Notes under the pieces: model-generated
The model's input: only the letters and a program-made list of their open reading frames with translations
Database searches by the model: none
Told to the model about the DNA's origin: nothing
In this document: one piece after another, positions 52,406 through 62,069 of the stretch
How the letters are laid out: every line of letters begins with the position of its first letter
Numbering within the stretch: position 1 is the first letter of the stretch
DNA from: DASSUW01 sp963806395
GTDB lineage: Bacteria; Actinomycetota; Thermoleophilia; Solirubrobacterales; Solirubrobacteraceae
Length of the DNA stretch: 64,000 bases
Assembly (NCBI GenBank): GCA_963806395.1
Contig: CAWDYI010000022.1
Location: forward strand, 1-64,000
Direction of reading: 5' to 3'
Position numbers and translations under genes: made by a program

Positions 52406-54114
52406 CGCGACGCATCGCCGCCCTGTTCCGCCCCTACCGGGGGCGGCTGGCGGCGGTGCTCGCGCTGATCGTCGTCTCAGCGGGGCTGGGGATGATCTCC
52501 CCATTCCTGCTGCGCGACGTCCTCGACGTCGCGATCCCCGAGAACGACGACGGCCTGCTCGCCGCGCTGGTGGCGGGGATGATCGGCATCTCCGTCGCCA
52601 CCGGCGTGCTCGGCGTCGGCCAGACCTGGCTCTCCAACGTGGTCGGCCAGAAGGTGATGCACGACCTGCGCGCGAAGGTCTACCGCCACCTCCAGCGCCT
52701 TTCGCTCGCCTTCTTCACGCGCACCCGCACCGGCGAGATCCAGTCGCGGATCGCCAACGACATCGGCGGCGTGCAGACCGTCGTCACCAGCACCGCGACG
52801 TCGATCGTCTCGAACGTCACGACGGTGCTCGCAACGGTCGTCGCGATGATGCTGCTGGACTGGCGCCTGGCGCTCTTCTCGCTCGCCCTCACCCCGTTCT
52901 TCGTGCTGCTGGCGCGGCGCGTCGGCAACCAGCGGCGGCGGATCGCGAGCACCCGCCAGGGCGCGATGGCCGACATCTCCGCGCTCGTCCAGGAGTCACT
53001 GTCGGTGTCGGGCATCCTGCTCGGCAAGACGATGGGTCGCAGCGACGAGCTCGCCGACCGGTTCGCGCGCGAGTCGGAGCGACTCGCCGACCTCGAGGTC
53101 CGCTCGCGGATGGCCGGCCGCTGGGTGATGGCGTCGATCCAGACCTCGTTCGCGGTGATGCCGGCGCTCGTGTACCTGTTCGCCGGGCTGGCGCCGGGCG
53201 CCGTCACGATCGGCACGCTGGTCGCCTTCACGACGCTCCAGACGCGGTTGTTCTGGCCGATCCAGTCGCTGCTCGGCGTCGCGGTCGACATCCAGACGTC
53301 GATGGCGCTGTTCGAGCGCGTGTTCGAGTACCTCGACCTGCCGGTCGACCTGCGCGAGGGCCGGCACGACCTGCGCGACGTCCGCGGCGAGGTGTCGTTC
53401 GAGGACGTCTGGTTCAAGTACGAGGACGAATGGACCCTGCGCGGCGTCGACCTCGACGTGCCCGCCGGCACCAAGCTCGCGCTGGTCGGCGAGACGGGCT
53501 CGGGCAAGACGACCGTCGGCTACCTCGCCGCGCGCCTGTACGACCCCGAGCGCGGCACGATCCGGCTCGACGGCACCGACCTGCGCGAGCTGCGGTTCGC
53601 GTCACTGGCCGACGCCGTCGGGGTCGTCTCGCAGGAGACCTACCTGTTCCACGCCACGGTGCGCGAGAACCTGCGCTTCGCTCAGCCGGACGCGACCGAC
53701 GAGGAGATCGAGGACGCGGCCCGCGCGGCGCAGATCCACGACACGATCGCGGCCCTGCCCGAGGGCTACGACACCGTCGTCGGCGAGCGCGGCTTCCGCT
53801 TCTCCGGCGGCGAGCGCCAGCGGATCGCGATCGCCCGCACGGTGCTGCGCAACCCACCCGTGCTGGTACTCGACGAGGCGACCAGCGCGCTCGACGTGCA
53901 GACCGAGCGTGCCGTCGGCGAGGCGCTCGAACGCCTGGCCGAGGGCCGCACGACGATCGTGATCGCCCACCGCCTGTCCACCGTGCGCGACGCCGACCAG
54001 ATCGCCGTGCTCGACGGCGGCGCGATCGTCGAGCGCGGAACGCACGCGGAGCTGCTCGTGGCGGGCGGCCCGTACGCGGAGCTGGTGGCGCGCGACGAGG
54101 GCGTCACCGTCTAG
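52402..54114 (+). CDS. ABC exporter, fused membrane and ATPase domains
   Basis: This 570-residue half transporter has an N-terminal six-helix membrane domain (residues 1-310) and a nucleotide-binding domain with Walker A LVGETGSGKTTVGYLAARLY, Q-loop SQETYLFHATVRENLRFAQ, signature FSGGERQRIAIARTVLR and Walker B VLVLDEATSALDVQTERAV. It belongs to the MdlB/MsbA-like export group; the substrate is unknown. Start is TTG at 52402, which overlaps the lon stop and implies coupled translation with lon. Confidence 0.92.
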
Positions 54115-54135
54115 GAACGGTGGCACCATGGACCG

Positions 54136-54870
54136 ATGGCTGCCATCCCACGTGCGGTCGTCCGCGCCGCCGTCGGGTTCGGACTGGAACCGGAGCGGTT
54201 GCGCGCCTTGGGCGGAAGGTCGGGCTCTGCCTGGAGTGCCGGGAACGTCGTGCTTCGTGTCGGCGAGCGCATCGCCGATGAGGTGCTGGCCGCGTCAGCT
54301 GCGGGCGGCCACGTCCCGGTTCCCCGGGTGCTCGACCGGCTCGAGCTCGACGGCGTAGGCGCGGTCCTCCTCGAACGGGTTCCAGGACGACCAGCCGGCG
54401 AGCTGGCCTTGGAGAGCCCCGAGCTTGCCGCAGGCACCGGGCGAGCCTGTGGCGAGCTGCACCACGCGCTGGCGGAAGTCGCCTCCCCGCGCGGCGTGCG
54501 AGACGCCCCGGGAGCGGACTGCGGCGAGCGGCGACTGCTGCACCTGGACCTGCATCCGTTCAACGTCCTGGTGGACGACGACGGCGAGCCGACCGGGGTG
54601 ATCGACTGGGCCAACGCCGCCGCGGGCGACCCCGAGCTCGACCGGGCACGGACCTGGAGTCTCCTGACGCTCGATCCCACTGCGCGCGCACTGAACGACG
54701 ATCCTGGATGGGCGACCCTGATCGACCACTGGCTCCAGGCCGGCCGCATGCACGTCCTCTCCGCCCCGGCTCGGATCTGGGCCTGCAGATTCATGCTCGC
54801 CGACCTCGCGACGCGACATACCCGGGCGGAGCTGGCGCACATCCGGCACGCAATGCGGCTCGCCGGATGA
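54136..54870 (+). CDS. Aminoglycoside-phosphotransferase-like (APH) kinase
   Basis: This 244-residue protein has the APH/choline-kinase fold: the catalytic-loop motif LLHLDLHPFNVLVDDDGE, with Asp and Asn, and the metal-binding TGVIDWANAAAGDPELDRA. The N-terminal lobe is short (RSGSAWSAGNVVLRVGERIA). Such proteins phosphorylate sugars, amino alcohols or antibiotics; resistance cannot be inferred. It follows the ABC exporter by 21 bases. Confidence 0.85.
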   Translation: MAAIPRAVVRAAVGFGLEPERLRALGGRSGSAWSAGNVVLRVGERIADEVLAASAAGGHVPVPRVLDRLELDGVGAVLLERVPGRPAGELALESPELAAGTGRACGELHHALAEVASPRGVRDAPGADCGERRLLHLDLHPFNVLVDDDGEPTGVIDWANAAAGDPELDRARTWSLLTLDPTARALNDDPGWATLIDHWLQAGRMHVLSAPARIWACRFMLADLATRHTRAELAHIRHAMRLAG

Positions 54871-54895
54871 CGCAAGCCGGTCGCGCTCGTCGCGA

Positions 54896-55309
54896 CTACT
54901 GCTTGTGCTTGCGCGCGTAGATCTCGCCAAGCATCCGGTTGCGCGCCTCGAGCTCCGCCGCCTCCATCGCCTGCTTGCGGCCGGGTAGCGCCTCGAACGC
55001 GTCCCAGTCGACGTGCACGTCGAGCGGCTTGTCCGGATTGATGGCGACCGGCAGCTCGAGGCCGACCTCGAGCTTGTTCGCGCGGCTGAAGACGCTGGTG
55101 TTCTCGACCCGGCGCGGGACGCGGAAGCTGTCCCGGACCGTGTACGGCTCGATGCCGGGGACGCGCACCTCCAGCGCGAACTCGTACCGCCGCCGGCCAT
55201 ATCGGTTGAGCCCGATGTCCAGCAGCGCCACCGGGTTGTCGCCGTCGCGCTCCAGGTCCCGGCTCGACTCCCGGATGATCGCCACGCCCTGCAGCCGTTT
55301 CGCGCCCAT
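54896..55309 (-). CDS. Hypothetical protein, 137 residues
   Basis: I do not recognise a family. The protein has a beta-rich first half with NPVALLDIGLNRYGRRRYEF and VRVPGIEPYTVRDSFRVPRR, and an acidic helical C terminus (MEAAELEARNRMLGEIYARK). There is no signal peptide or membrane segment. The composition and codon use are like neighbouring genes, so it is probably real. It converges with the APH gene, leaving a 25-base gap. Confidence 0.65.
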   Translation of the reverse strand: MGAKRLQGVAIIRESSRDLERDGDNPVALLDIGLNRYGRRRYEFALEVRVPGIEPYTVRDSFRVPRRVENTSVFSRANKLEVGLELPVAINPDKPLDVHVDWDAFEALPGRKQAMEAAELEARNRMLGEIYARKHKQ

Positions 55310-55417
55310 GAGGCGAACAGTGCCAGACGGTCGCCGGCCTGAGCCTGATCAGGAGGCCAGCCCCGACTGCAACCTGGCTCGAACGTCCGTCGAGTCCCGT
55401 TCTGTCAGGCGCCTGAC

Positions 55418-56113
55418 GTGCCTACGCTGCGAGTCGTGCGGCGTCCGTCCCTTGCCACCGTCATCGCATCGCTCGCGCTGTTCGTGGCGCTCGGCGGCCC
55501 GGCGCACGCTGCACGCTTCATCGACGGCAAGCTGCTGCGCAAGGGGAGCGTGACGAGCGCGGCGGTCAAGGACCGGTCGCTGAAGGTCCGCGATCTCGGC
55601 CGGCCCGCAGTGCGGACGCTCCAGCGGACGCCGAATTCCTCGGTCACCGAGGCCAAGCTGGCGAACCGCTCGGTGACGCCTGGCAAGCTCGCGAACGGCG
55701 CCGTCTCGTCGGCCGCGCTCGCCGACCGCGCCGTCGCGGCCGCGGACCTCGGCCTGGGCGCGGTGCGCAGCGAGCACGTCGCGGACGGCGCGCTGCGGGC
55801 TGCCGACTTCAGCCGCTTCCACGGGCGGTTCCGCGCCCAGATCGGGCCGATCCCGATTGGTCGATGCTGGTCGGGAGAGTTCGCGGGCCTCGCGCCGGAA
55901 CTGGCCGGCGCCGACATCCGGGACGACCTCATGCTCGTCTCGCCCGACGCCCGCTGGGTCGAGCGGCGCGTGACGTTCACGGTGCGCGCGTCGTCGAACC
56001 GGAGCCGGTTCGTGCTGGCCGCATGCAACGTCGGCATCCCGGTCGACGACCCCGGGGCCGCACCGGTCCCGCAGCACGAGGTCAGCTTCAGCTACGCGAT
56101 CATCGACGTGTAG
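55418..56113 (+). CDS. Secreted repeat protein (SVTxxKLANGAV type)
   Basis: This 231-residue exported protein has a signal peptide (SLATVIASLALFVALGGPAHA) followed by short repeats such as SVTEAKLANRSVTPGKLANG, a pattern common in secreted proteins of Thermoleophilia that probably forms a beta-solenoid stalk. The C-terminal 110 residues form a globular domain (SFSYAIIDV at the end). GTG start at 55418. Its end overlaps the convergent CGNR gene by 14 bases. Confidence 0.8.
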   Translation: MPTLRVVRRPSLATVIASLALFVALGGPAHAARFIDGKLLRKGSVTSAAVKDRSLKVRDLGRPAVRTLQRTPNSSVTEAKLANRSVTPGKLANGAVSSAALADRAVAAADLGLGAVRSEHVADGALRAADFSRFHGRFRAQIGPIPIGRCWSGEFAGLAPELAGADIRDDLMLVSPDARWVERRVTFTVRASSNRSRFVLAACNVGIPVDDPGAAPVPQHEVSFSYAIIDV

Positions 56114-56675
56114 CCCGGCGGGCGCGGTAGCGGCGCATCTTCGACCGGCCGCCGCACTCGTTCATCGAGCACCAGCGGCGGCTGTGATTGCGGCTCTGGT
56201 CGAGGAACAGCCAGCGGCACTCCACGCACATCTCGACGCGCTCGAGCGGACCGCTGCGCAGCAGGTCGACCGCGGCGGCGGCGAGTGGCCACAGCACGCG
56301 CTCTGGATCGTCAGCGTCCCAGGTGAGCTCGAAGCCGCCTGACGTGGGCGCCAGGCGGGCGTGGGCGACCGCCGAGGCGTAGAAGCCGGCAAGCGTGTCG
56401 AGCGCGCCGGCAGCCGGCGAGGTGCCGGCCGCGATCGCGCGGAAGACGTCGTAGACGGCGGCGCGCAGGATCAGCGCGCGCGCGAACACCCGCTCGTCGC
56501 ACGCCGTCGTGCCGACGGGGACACCGGCGTACCGCGCCCACGCATCGAGGTCGGCGGGCTCGCGGAGGTGCTCGTCGCCCGGCTCACCGTCCCGTGGGCC
56601 CTCGAGCGTGTTCGCGAAGTCGAGCGCCGGGTTCCCACCCACCAGCTCGAGCTCGGTAACCGACTTCGTTACCAC
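56100..56675 (-). CDS. CGNR zinc-finger transcriptional regulator (ABATE domain)
   Basis: This protein of about 191 residues has the N-terminal ABATE pattern ELVGGNPALDFANTLEGPRD and a C-terminal CGNR zinc finger with CVECRWLFLDQSRNHSRRWC and NECGGRSKMRRYRAR. CGNR proteins are stress-type transcription factors. I prefer the GTG at 56675 as the start, because TAAACT lies 7 bases upstream, the spacing of a leaderless promoter. An ATG at 56711 would add MLPTALPAKLAL. It is divergent from an MFS transporter that it may regulate. Confidence 0.85.
   Translation of the reverse strand: MVTKSVTELELVGGNPALDFANTLEGPRDGEPGDEHLREPADLDAWARYAGVPVGTTACDERVFARALILRAAVYDVFRAIAAGTSPAAGALDTLAGFYASAVAHARLAPTSGGFELTWDADDPERVLWPLAAAAVDLLRSGPLERVEMCVECRWLFLDQSRNHSRRWCSMNECGGRSKMRRYRARRATRR
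56655..56673. promoter_or_regulatory. GGTAAC-N7-GTTACC inverted repeat at the CGNR gene start
   Basis: GGTAAC (56655-56660) and GTTACC (56668-56673) form a perfect dyad over the first codons of the CGNR gene. A third GGTAACC lies at 56741 near the MFS start. Together these suggest binding by the CGNR regulator to control both divergent genes. Confidence 0.4.
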
Positions 56676-56726
56676 CAACGCGAGTTTAGCTGGTAGCGCG
56701 GTGGGCAGCATCGTTGGAGACCACCA

Positions 56727-58049
56727 ATGCTGACTTCACCGGTAACCACGCGACCACGGACAGCGGCGCTGGCACTGCTCTGCGCAGCCCAGTTCATCGT
56801 GGTCCTCGACGCCACGATCGTGGCCGTCGCGCTCCCCGCGATCAGACGATCGCTCGGCTTGGAGACCGAGGTGTTGCAGTGGGTGGTGACCGCGTACGCG
56901 CTGACGTTCGGCGGGCTGCTGGTGGCCGCCGGGCGGGCCGCCGACCTGTTCGGCCGCCGCCGGCTGTTCTGCGCCGGGCTGCTCGTGTTCGGCGGCGCGT
57001 CGCTCGCCTGCGGCCTTGCCCCGTCGGGCGCCGCGCTCGTCGCAGCGCGCGCGGTCCAGGGCATCGGAGCGGCGATCCAGGCGCCGGCGGCGTTCGCGCT
57101 GCTCGCCGCGACGTTCTCCGAGCCGGAGGCGCGCCGCCGCGCCGTGGCGTGGTGGACGGCCGCGGCGGCCGGGGGCGGCGCCTCCGGCTGGCTCGCCGGC
57201 GGCGTGCTCGTGGGGACGCTCGGGTGGCCGGCGGTGTTCCTCGTCAACCTGCCGCTGTGCGCGGCCGGTGTCGCGCTCGCGCCGCGGCTGCTCACCGAGA
57301 GCCGCGCCGACGGACCGCGCGAGCGGCTCGACCTCGCGGGCGCGGTCGCGGTCACCGTCGCCCTCGCGCTGATCGTGCACGGCCTGACCCGCCTCGACGC
57401 CGTAGGGACGGCCGCGTCGCTGGCGGGCGGCGTGCTCGCGCTCGTCGCGTTCGCGCGGATCGAGCGGCGCGCCGAGGCCCCGATCCTCCCCGCATGGGCG
57501 CTGCGCCGGCCGGCCTTCAGCATCGCGAACGCCGCGGCGGTCGCGCTGACGGCGACCACGACGCCGGCGATGTTCCTCTCGATCCTCTACCAGCAGGAGG
57601 AGCTCGGCCGCTCGCCGCTCGAGGTCGGTCTCTGGTGCGCGCCGTTCAACGTCGCGGTGATCGCCGGCTCGATGCTCCGCCTGCGATGGCCGCCGCGCGC
57701 CCTGATGGCGGGCGGCCTGGCGATGGTCGGCGCCGGCGCGCTCGCGCTCGCCACGCTCACCCCCGTCGCCCTGCTCGCCGGTGTCCTGGTGATGGGGGCC
57801 GGCCTCGGCTGCGCCGCGGTCGCATCGACCGCGTCCGGGACCGCGGCACTGCCGGACGCCGCGCAGGGGATCGCCTCCGGCGTGCTCAGCGCGGCTGCCC
57901 AGATCGGCACCGCGATCGGCGTGGCGGTGCTCGTCACGCTCGCCGATCCGATCGGCTACCGCGGCGCACTCGTCGCCACCGCGGCCGCCGCGATCACCGT
58001 CGCCGTGTGGCTTCGATCGCGGGCGAACGTCGCCTATACGGTCGGCTAG
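56727..58049 (+). CDS. MFS drug-type transporter (DHA2-like)
   Basis: This 440-residue MFS protein has 12 or more helices, with motif C-like AAQFIVVLDATIVAVALPAI in helix 1, motif A in GRAADLFGRRRLFCAGLLVF, and ARAVQGIGAAIQAPAAFALL. These match the DHA2/EmrB group of proton-driven drug exporters. The closing region (SGVLSAAAQIGTAIGVAVLV) matches too. It is divergent from the CGNR regulator with a 51-base gap. The substrate is unknown. Confidence 0.92.
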   Translation: MLTSPVTTRPRTAALALLCAAQFIVVLDATIVAVALPAIRRSLGLETEVLQWVVTAYALTFGGLLVAAGRAADLFGRRRLFCAGLLVFGGASLACGLAPSGAALVAARAVQGIGAAIQAPAAFALLAATFSEPEARRRAVAWWTAAAAGGGASGWLAGGVLVGTLGWPAVFLVNLPLCAAGVALAPRLLTESRADGPRERLDLAGAVAVTVALALIVHGLTRLDAVGTAASLAGGVLALVAFARIERRAEAPILPAWALRRPAFSIANAAAVALTATTTPAMFLSILYQQEELGRSPLEVGLWCAPFNVAVIAGSMLRLRWPPRALMAGGLAMVGAGALALATLTPVALLAGVLVMGAGLGCAAVASTASGTAALPDAAQGIASGVLSAAAQIGTAIGVAVLVTLADPIGYRGALVATAAAAITVAVWLRSRANVAYTVG

Positions 58050-58178
58050 CCGCGCCCCGAGGCCTGGACCTTCGTCGATGGTCTGCCCGGAAACCACGCC
58101 TAATCTCGGCTTTCGGGTGCATGGCGGAAAGGGCTTCCGGACCCGAACGTCACTGTCTTGGATCGCGGAGGTTCGTCG

Positions 58179-60473
58179 GTGTTGAAGCATTCTCTGTCGG
58201 TACTGCTCCTCGGGGTGGCCGCGCTCGTGTTCTCGGCCACTCCGGCGCTGGCTTCGGGAGGCTCGGTGTCCGCCGGCTTCACGCACTCGTGCGCGGTCAA
58301 GGGGAACGGCGACCCGGTCTGCTGGGGAGACGACGAAGACGGGCAGGTCGCAATCCCGCCACTGACGGGCACCGTCACCGAGATCGCCGGCGGCGGCTAC
58401 CACTCGTGCGCGATCAAGACCGGCGGCGCCCCCGTCTGCTGGGGCGACAACGGCACGCAGCAACTCGACGTCCCTCCGGGGATCCAGGTCACTGACATCA
58501 GTGTCGGCTTCACCCACACCTGCGCGATCCAGACCGACGGCAACCCGGTCTGCTGGGGCCGCAACGTCGACTCGCAGTCGACGGTGCCTGCGGGGACCGG
58601 GCCCGTCACCCAGATCGTGGCCGGCGGCAACCACACGTGCCTTATCAAGCCGGACGGGACCGCCGTCTGCTGGGGGTACAACGCGTTCGGGCAGGCCACG
58701 GTTCCGCCGGACCTGGGGCCCGTCACCCGGATCGCCGCAGCCTTGTATCACTCGTGTGCGATCAAGACCGGCGGCACGCCAGTCTGCTGGGGCAAGAACG
58801 AGTTCGGGGAGAGCACGGTCCCGGCCGGAACCGGCACCGTGACCGAGATCAGCACCATGGGCTTCCACACGTGCGCGATCAAGACCAACGAAAGGCCCGT
58901 CTGCTGGGGCAAGAACGACTTCGGGCAGAGCACGATCCCGGCCGGAACCGGCACCGTCACCGAGATCAGCGCCGGCCTGAACCACACCTGCCTCGTCAAG
59001 ACCAACGGCAACAACGTGTGCTGGGGAGACGACGGCAAGGGGCAACTCGGTGCGGCTCCGGCGATCACCAGCGCCCCGTTGCCGGCCACCGGCGCGAACC
59101 GACCGTACTCCCACACGGTCACGGCGACCGGATCCCCGACGCCGAGGTTCGCCGTAGGGGCGGGAGACCTGCCGCCCGGGCTCTCACTCAACGCCACCAG
59201 CGGGCAGATCACCGGCACCCCCACCGCATCCGGGACGTACGCCGGCACGATCAGGGCCGCCAACGGCGTCTTCGCCAACGACACGCAGCCCTTCTCGATC
59301 GCGGTCGACGTTGACGCGCCGTCGACCACCGACGACGGCGTCCCCGCCGGGTTCGTCGACCACGACGTCACCGTCACGCTGACCGCTGCCGACACCGGTG
59401 GCTCCGGCCTCGCGCAGACGCACTACACGACCGACGGCACGCCGCCGACGACGGCCTCCCCGACCTACAACCCTGCAAGCAAGCCGGTCCTGACAAACGG
59501 GCAGCGCATCAGGTACTTCTCGACCGATAACGCCGGCAACGAGGAGGATCTCCAGCGATCGAAGCCGGCGAAGGTCGACCTCGATGCGCCGACGACGCTC
59601 GACGACGTTCCGGCCGGTTATGTCAACCACGATGTCACCGTCACGCTGACCGCTGCCGACGGCGCCGGCTCCGGCGTCGCGCAGACGCACTACACCACCG
59701 ACGGCAGCACGCCGACGGCGGCCTCGCCGACCTATGACGCGTCGGCCAAGCCAGTCCTGACGAACGGCCAGCAGATCAAGTACTTCTCCACCGACGAGGT
59801 CGGACGCGCAGAAGCCGTCAAGACTTCGGCGGCGGTGCAGGTCGAGATCACGGCTCCGTCATCGTCGATCACCAGCCCGGTCAACGGTGCGACGTACGCG
59901 AAGGGCGCCCTGGTGAACGCCGCGTACTCATGCGCCGACGAGGCGGGCGGCTCGGGTGTGGGCTCCTGCGCCGGCCCGGTCGCCAACGGCGCGCGGATCG
60001 ACACGCAGACCGCCGGACCGCACACGTTCACGGTCACGGCGCAGGACAACGCCGGGAACAGCACGACCAAGACCGTCACCTACACCGTGAAGGCACCGGC
60101 CCCCACCGGTGGCGGTGGTGCCGCAACTCCGCCGCCGATCGACACCACCGGCCCGGTCATCGTGATCCCGGCGAAGAGCAAGAAGCTCACCGTGCGCGCC
60201 CCGGGTGTGGTCCTGTTCCGGTTCGGAGCCGCGGTCGAGGACACCACGGGCGTGATCTCGCTGAAGTCGACGCGCAAGCTCGGCAGCGCGCGGTTCAGCG
60301 CCGCGAAGGATCAGTCGGTCGTCGTCCGGATCAAGCTGAGCAAGAAGGCGAAGAAGGCGCTGAAGAAGCGCAAGAAGCTCAAGGTGACGGCGAGCATCGC
60401 GGTCCAGGACGCCGCCGGCAACGTCTCGGTGCGCGTGTTCAAGTTCACGCTGAAGGCCGCGAAGCCGAAGTAG
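58179..60473 (+). CDS. Secreted RCC1-repeat protein with Ig-like domains
   Basis: This 764-residue exported protein has a signal peptide (HSLSVLLLGVAALVFSATPA), then seven RCC1/BLIP-II-like propeller repeats of about 40 residues, each with a HSCAIKTGG-type strand and a PVCWGKNEFG-type strand whose Cys pairs could form disulfides. A putative Ig (He_PIG) domain follows (GDLPPGLSLNATSGQITGTP), then two chitobiase-like Ig domains (THYTTDGTPP and THYTTDGSTP), a further Ig domain, and a Lys-rich end (LSKKAKKALKKRKKLK). The GTG at 58179 has a GGAGG site 7 bases upstream, better than the TTG at 58158. Confidence 0.85.
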   Translation: MLKHSLSVLLLGVAALVFSATPALASGGSVSAGFTHSCAVKGNGDPVCWGDDEDGQVAIPPLTGTVTEIAGGGYHSCAIKTGGAPVCWGDNGTQQLDVPPGIQVTDISVGFTHTCAIQTDGNPVCWGRNVDSQSTVPAGTGPVTQIVAGGNHTCLIKPDGTAVCWGYNAFGQATVPPDLGPVTRIAAALYHSCAIKTGGTPVCWGKNEFGESTVPAGTGTVTEISTMGFHTCAIKTNERPVCWGKNDFGQSTIPAGTGTVTEISAGLNHTCLVKTNGNNVCWGDDGKGQLGAAPAITSAPLPATGANRPYSHTVTATGSPTPRFAVGAGDLPPGLSLNATSGQITGTPTASGTYAGTIRAANGVFANDTQPFSIAVDVDAPSTTDDGVPAGFVDHDVTVTLTAADTGGSGLAQTHYTTDGTPPTTASPTYNPASKPVLTNGQRIRYFSTDNAGNEEDLQRSKPAKVDLDAPTTLDDVPAGYVNHDVTVTLTAADGAGSGVAQTHYTTDGSTPTAASPTYDASAKPVLTNGQQIKYFSTDEVGRAEAVKTSAAVQVEITAPSSSITSPVNGATYAKGALVNAAYSCADEAGGSGVGSCAGPVANGARIDTQTAGPHTFTVTAQDNAGNSTTKTVTYTVKAPAPTGGGGAATPPPIDTTGPVIVIPAKSKKLTVRAPGVVLFRFGAAVEDTTGVISLKSTRKLGSARFSAAKDQSVVVRIKLSKKAKKALKKRKKLKVTASIAVQDAAGNVSVRVFKFTLKAAKPK

Positions 60474-60477
60474 CGCG

Positions 60478-61206
60478 CTACACGATCGTCGCGACGGTGC
60501 CGCCGTCGGCTGACCATGCGGCACCGGTGACGGTCGAGGCGCGCTCGGAGCACAGGAAGGCGATCACGGCGGCGATCTCGGCCGGCTCGGCGAAGCGGCC
60601 GAGCGGGATCTTTGCGGCCTGCGCGTCGATCGCCTCCTCGCGCGAGACGCCGCGGGCAGCGGCCGTCTGATCGCCGACGCCGCCCTCGGCGACCCACAGC
60701 GACGAGCGCACCGGGCCGGGCGCGACCGCGTTGACGAGCACCCCGCGGCCGGCGTAGGCGTCGGCGAACACGCGCGACACGGAGAGCTGCGCCGCCTTCG
60801 TGACCGAGTAGGCCGCGTTGGTCAGCGAGGGGCGCTTGGCCGCGGACGAGGAGACGTTGACGACCCGGCCCCAGCCGCGCTCGGCCATCGCGGGCGCGAA
60901 CGCGCGCATCAGCCGCATCGAGGCCATCACGTGCAGCTCCCACAGCCCGTTCCAGTCGGCGTCGGTGAGCTCGTCGAGCCCGCGGGCGAAGGTCGTGCCG
61001 GCGTTGTTGACGAGGATGTCGACCGGCGCGGGTGCCCGCTCGGCGATCCGCTCGGCGGCGTCGGGCGCCGTGACGTCGATCCCGTCACCGCGCGACACGC
61101 GCACCACCTGCGCTCCCTCTCCCTCCAGCAGATCGGCCGTGGCGGCGCCGATGCCTCGGCTCGCACCGGTCACGACCGCCACCCGTCCGGAGATCCCCAG
61201 GTCCAT
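60478..61206 (-). CDS. SDR-family oxidoreductase
   Basis: This 242-residue classical SDR has AVVTGASRGIGAATADLLEG, VDILVNNAGTTFARGLDELT, the catalytic Ser in VVNVSSSAAKRPSLTNAAYS with YSVTKAA giving Tyr and Lys, and the C-terminal FLCSERASTVTGAAWSADGG. It resembles FabG and related reductases; substrate unknown. The start is ATG at 61206. It lies 11 bases after the fructosamine-kinase-like gene on the same strand. Confidence 0.9.
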   Translation of the reverse strand: MDLGISGRVAVVTGASRGIGAATADLLEGEGAQVVRVSRGDGIDVTAPDAAERIAERAPAPVDILVNNAGTTFARGLDELTDADWNGLWELHVMASMRLMRAFAPAMAERGWGRVVNVSSSAAKRPSLTNAAYSVTKAAQLSVSRVFADAYAGRGVLVNAVAPGPVRSSLWVAEGGVGDQTAAARGVSREEAIDAQAAKIPLGRFAEPAEIAAVIAFLCSERASTVTGAAWSADGGTVATIV

Positions 61207-61217
61207 CGCCGGCGACT

Positions 61218-62069
61218 CTAAATGATCGATTTCGCGGCGCGCTCGACCGAGGCGCCGTAGCCGCCGCCGAACAGCACCGCGTGGACGAGCAGCGGGAACA
61301 GCTGCCAGAGCGCGACGCGATCCTCGTGGCCGGCGGCGAGCGGGGCGACCTCCTCGTAGGCGGCGAGCAGGCCCGGCCCGGGCGCGCCGAACAGCCGCAG
61401 CATCGCGAGGTCGACCTCGCGGTGGCCGCCGTAGGCGACCGGGTCGATCAGAAACGGCCGCCCACCGCTCCACAGCACGTTGCCGCTCCACAGGTCGCCG
61501 TGCAGCCGCGCGGGCGGCTCCGCCGGGCCGGCCACGGCGGCGATCTCCTCGCACACGCGCTCGACCGCGCGAGCGCCCTGCTCCGTGAGCGCGCCGCGAT
61601 CGCGCGCCGGCGTGAGCAGCGGACGCAGCCGCTGCTCGGCGTAGAACTCCGGCCAGTCCGGCAGCGGGTCGTTCGGGAGCGCGAGCGGGCCGATCCGCAG
61701 CGGCGACGTTCCGCCGAACGCGTCCGCGCCGGCCGCGTGCACGGCCGCGAGGCCGCGGCCCAGCTGTGCCTCGTCGCCCGCCGGCCCCGCGTCCAGCCAC
61801 TCGAGCACCAGCAGCCGCGGCTCCTCCTCCCCGTCGAGCACGCCGAGCACCTCCGGCACGCCCAGCGCACGAGGCTCCGCCAGCCAGTCGAGGGCGGCGG
61901 CCTCACGCGCGAACTCGCCGGACGGCGCGTCCGCGCGGGTCTTCACGAACGCCCGCCCACCGCCCTCCAGCTCGGCCGTGTAGGCGTCGTTGATGTCACC
62001 GCCGGCGACGCGCTTGAGGCCGCGAACCGGGCGCCCGACCGCTCGGGCGACAGCCGCCTGGAGGCTCAC
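61218..62069 (-). CDS. Fructosamine/ketosamine-3-kinase family protein
   Basis: This 283-residue kinase has the family start LKRVAGGDINDAYTAELEGG, RLLVLEWLDAGPAGDEAQLG, the catalytic loop RLHGDLWSGNVLWSGGRPF with Asp and Asn, and metal-binding LIDPVAYGGHREVDLAMLRL. The family phosphorylates ketosamines formed by protein glycation, causing their breakdown. GTG start at 62069. It overlaps the phosphatase by 4 bases. Confidence 0.92.
   Translation of the reverse strand: MSLQAAVARAVGRPVRGLKRVAGGDINDAYTAELEGGGRAFVKTRADAPSGEFAREAAALDWLAEPRALGVPEVLGVLDGEEEPRLLVLEWLDAGPAGDEAQLGRGLAAVHAAGADAFGGTSPLRIGPLALPNDPLPDWPEFYAEQRLRPLLTPARDRGALTEQGARAVERVCEEIAAVAGPAEPPARLHGDLWSGNVLWSGGRPFLIDPVAYGGHREVDLAMLRLFGAPGPGLLAAYEEVAPLAAGHEDRVALWQLFPLLVHAVLFGGGYGASVERAAKSII

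Noticed and set aside
58158..58178. TTG start for the RCC1 protein
   Set aside because: The GTG at 58179 has a well-spaced GGAGG and starts the signal peptide properly.
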